This document shows, piece after piece, positions 62,923 through 64,000 of a stretch of 64,000 nt of DNA (the first letter of the stretch is position 1; each line of letters starts with the position of its first letter). Origin of the DNA: Neptunomonas concharum (GTDB lineage: Bacteria; Pseudomonadota; Gammaproteobacteria; Pseudomonadales; Balneatricaceae); contig NZ_CP043869.1 in NCBI RefSeq assembly GCF_008630635.1, positions 992,001 to 1,056,000 on the forward strand. The letters run 5' to 3'. A program made the position numbers and the translations under genes. The notes beneath the pieces were generated by a model. The model did no database searches and was not told the origin of the DNA. It saw nothing but the letters and a program-made list of their open reading frames with translations.

Positions 62923-63970
62923 GCCTAATCAAAGTATAACGATTTCAGGTGTCTCTGTGGCACCTGGTCAAAGAGCGGTGATTGATCTTGAGGTAGCACA
63001 ACTTTATACCCACACACCGCTAAGTATCCCCATTGAAGTGATCAATGGTGCTAAAGAAGGCCCGGTACTTTTAGTCAATGCGGCGATACATGGTGATGAG
63101 CTTAATGGTGTAGAAGCAGTTCGTCAGTTACTGGGACGTATAGATGAGTCTAGGCTGAAAGGTACAGTTGTTGCTGTGCCGGTGGTGAATGTCTTTGGTT
63201 TGATCCATAAGTCACGCTACTTGCCTGATAGGCGGGATCTGAATCGTTGTTTTCCAGGCTCTGAGCGAGGGTCGATTGCTGGCAGATTGGCTTATCAGTT
63301 TTTTAATCAGGTGGTCAAGCATTGTAACTACGTGATTGATCTTCATACTGGTGCGATTCATCGCTCAAACCTTCCTCAAATCCGCGCTAACTTGAGCAAT
63401 GAAACCACCAGTGAGATTGCCCATGCTTTTGGTACCCCCATCATTATTGATGCCGTTTTAAGGGATGGCTCGTTGCGAGCAATTGCAGAGGAGCATTCTA
63501 TACCAGTCATTACTTATGAAGGTGGAGAAGCGCTTCGATTTGATCCTATCCCTATAGCTGCGGCGGTTGAGGGTGTGATGCGTGTGATGCGCCTGCTCGG
63601 AATGCTGAGGAAAACACGTAAAAAGTCGCCGATTACGCCGGTTATTGCAAGGTCTACCAGTTGGGTACGAGCAGAGCAAAACGGTATTCTACGCAGTCAG
63701 GTTACTTTAGGAGATCGTGTTGATAAAGGCCAAGTACTTGCTTTTATTAGTGATCCGTTGGGGCGAAGTGAGGTCGAAGTTAAAGCCCCACGAGAAGGGA
63801 TTGTTATCGGCATTCAAACATTGCCGCTGGTCAACGAAGGTGATGCGATTGTTCATATCGCTTTCTTTTATGCGGAAAACCGACTGGTACAAGAAACGGT
63901 TGAGACTTACATTGATGAAGTGATGGAGCAGGCCGGTGAGGAACTGGTGATGTCGAGCATGTTAGGGTAA
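62909..63970 (+). CDS. succinylglutamate desuccinylase/aspartoacylase-family (M14-like) zinc hydrolase
   Basis: The GTG at 62909 (AGAGGA 9 bases upstream) gives 353 residues and the family start [20 protein letters not shown]; ATGs at 62861 and 62882 are also in frame. The zinc ligands are in [18 protein letters not shown] near 60 and [14 protein letters not shown] near 150 (His), and Glu in [11 protein letters not shown] near 207. The family acts on acyl-amino acids or glutamate. The rimB-rimK-hydrolase order suggests it could trim or process glutamate added by RimK; that is inference. The C-terminal ~70 residues form a biotinyl-like beta domain ([13 protein letters not shown]). Confidence 0.88.
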   Translation: MARAKPNQSITISGVSVAPGQRAVIDLEVAQLYTHTPLSIPIEVINGAKEGPVLLVNAAIHGDELNGVEAVRQLLGRIDESRLKGTVVAVPVVNVFGLIHKSRYLPDRRDLNRCFPGSERGSIAGRLAYQFFNQVVKHCNYVIDLHTGAIHRSNLPQIRANLSNETTSEIAHAFGTPIIIDAVLRDGSLRAIAEEHSIPVITYEGGEALRFDPIPIAAAVEGVMRVMRLLGMLRKTRKKSPITPVIARSTSWVRAEQNGILRSQVTLGDRVDKGQVLAFISDPLGRSEVEVKAPREGIVIGIQTLPLVNEGDAIVHIAFFYAENRLVQETVETYIDEVMEQAGEELVMSSMLG

Positions 63971-64000
63971 GGATGTTTATTTTGACCCAGTGAGATTAGA

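Overview
The window looks like chromosomal DNA of a marine gammaproteobacterium, most likely Oceanospirillales (Neptunomonas/Amphritea/Marinomonas-like). This is inferred from gene content: rnfABCDGE, an NhaD-type Na+/H+ antiporter, class Ia RNR with the ferredoxin YfaE, a DUF2788 protein, a DUF6394/K+ channel pair, a TrpS with a C-terminal extension, and moderate G+C. Coding density is high and I see no insertion sequence, prophage, integrase, CRISPR array or rRNA. One tRNA (Tyr, GUA) is present. About 58 protein genes are supported, including one truncated by the left edge.

Layout. 1-5.8 kb: DUF349 protein (partial), YchJ-like protein, exonuclease I, a small secreted protein and a pitrilysin-type M16 protease. 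6-9.8 kb: a DUF6394 membrane protein, a K+ channel with two TrkA-N domains, an EamA transporter and a Tim44-like protein. 9.8-14 kb: YaaA, TrpS, 3-mercaptopyruvate sulfurtransferase and a DyP peroxidase. 14-23 kb: a signalling block of TonB-dependent receptor, YfiR-like periplasmic protein, (cysK on the other strand), CHASE8-like hybrid histidine kinase and a REC-PAS-GGDEF*-EAL protein. 23-29.7 kb: Sel1 protein, DUF4139 protein, pseudokinase/FGE-like fusion, KdsA, GIDE-like protein with an EF-hand, LemA, DUF2788. 29.8-34 kb: tRNA-Tyr and nrdA-nrdB-yfaE behind two NrdR-box candidates. 34-43 kb: a DnaA-box-bearing AT-rich spacer, nth, two signalling genes and rnfEGDCBA. 43-51.6 kb: assimilatory sulfate reduction (cysND; divergent TauE/SafE exporter, sulfite reductase, DUF934, cysH, cysG, thioredoxin-like). 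51.7-55.7 kb: YeeN, NhaD, GIY-YIG protein, and a HAMP protein with a solute-binding protein. 55.8-59 kb: a zinc-type (Zrg-like) operon behind a Zur-box candidate. 59-64 kb: a large lipoprotein and a rimB-rimK-M14 module.

How parts work together. The sulfur cluster covers sulfate activation (CysDN), PAPS reduction (CysH), sulfite reduction (siroheme enzyme) and siroheme synthesis (CysG); CysK, which fixes the sulfide, is 25 kb away. CysN ends in what reads as a decayed APS kinase domain, while CysH looks PAPS-specific, so a separate cysC must exist elsewhere. The Rnf complex couples ion gradient and ferredoxin/NADH redox, and NhaD fits a Na+-based marine physiology.

Most interesting: (1) YfiR-like protein plus CHASE8-like histidine kinase, resembling the YfiBNR logic but feeding a phosphorelay and an EAL phosphodiesterase; (2) the vestigial CysC domain on CysN; (3) the pseudokinase-TM-FGE-like fusion; (4) a HAMP protein without output domain, overlapping a solute-binding protein gene; (5) the DnaA-box-bearing spacer between yfaE and nth. 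None is proven novel: no database search was possible.
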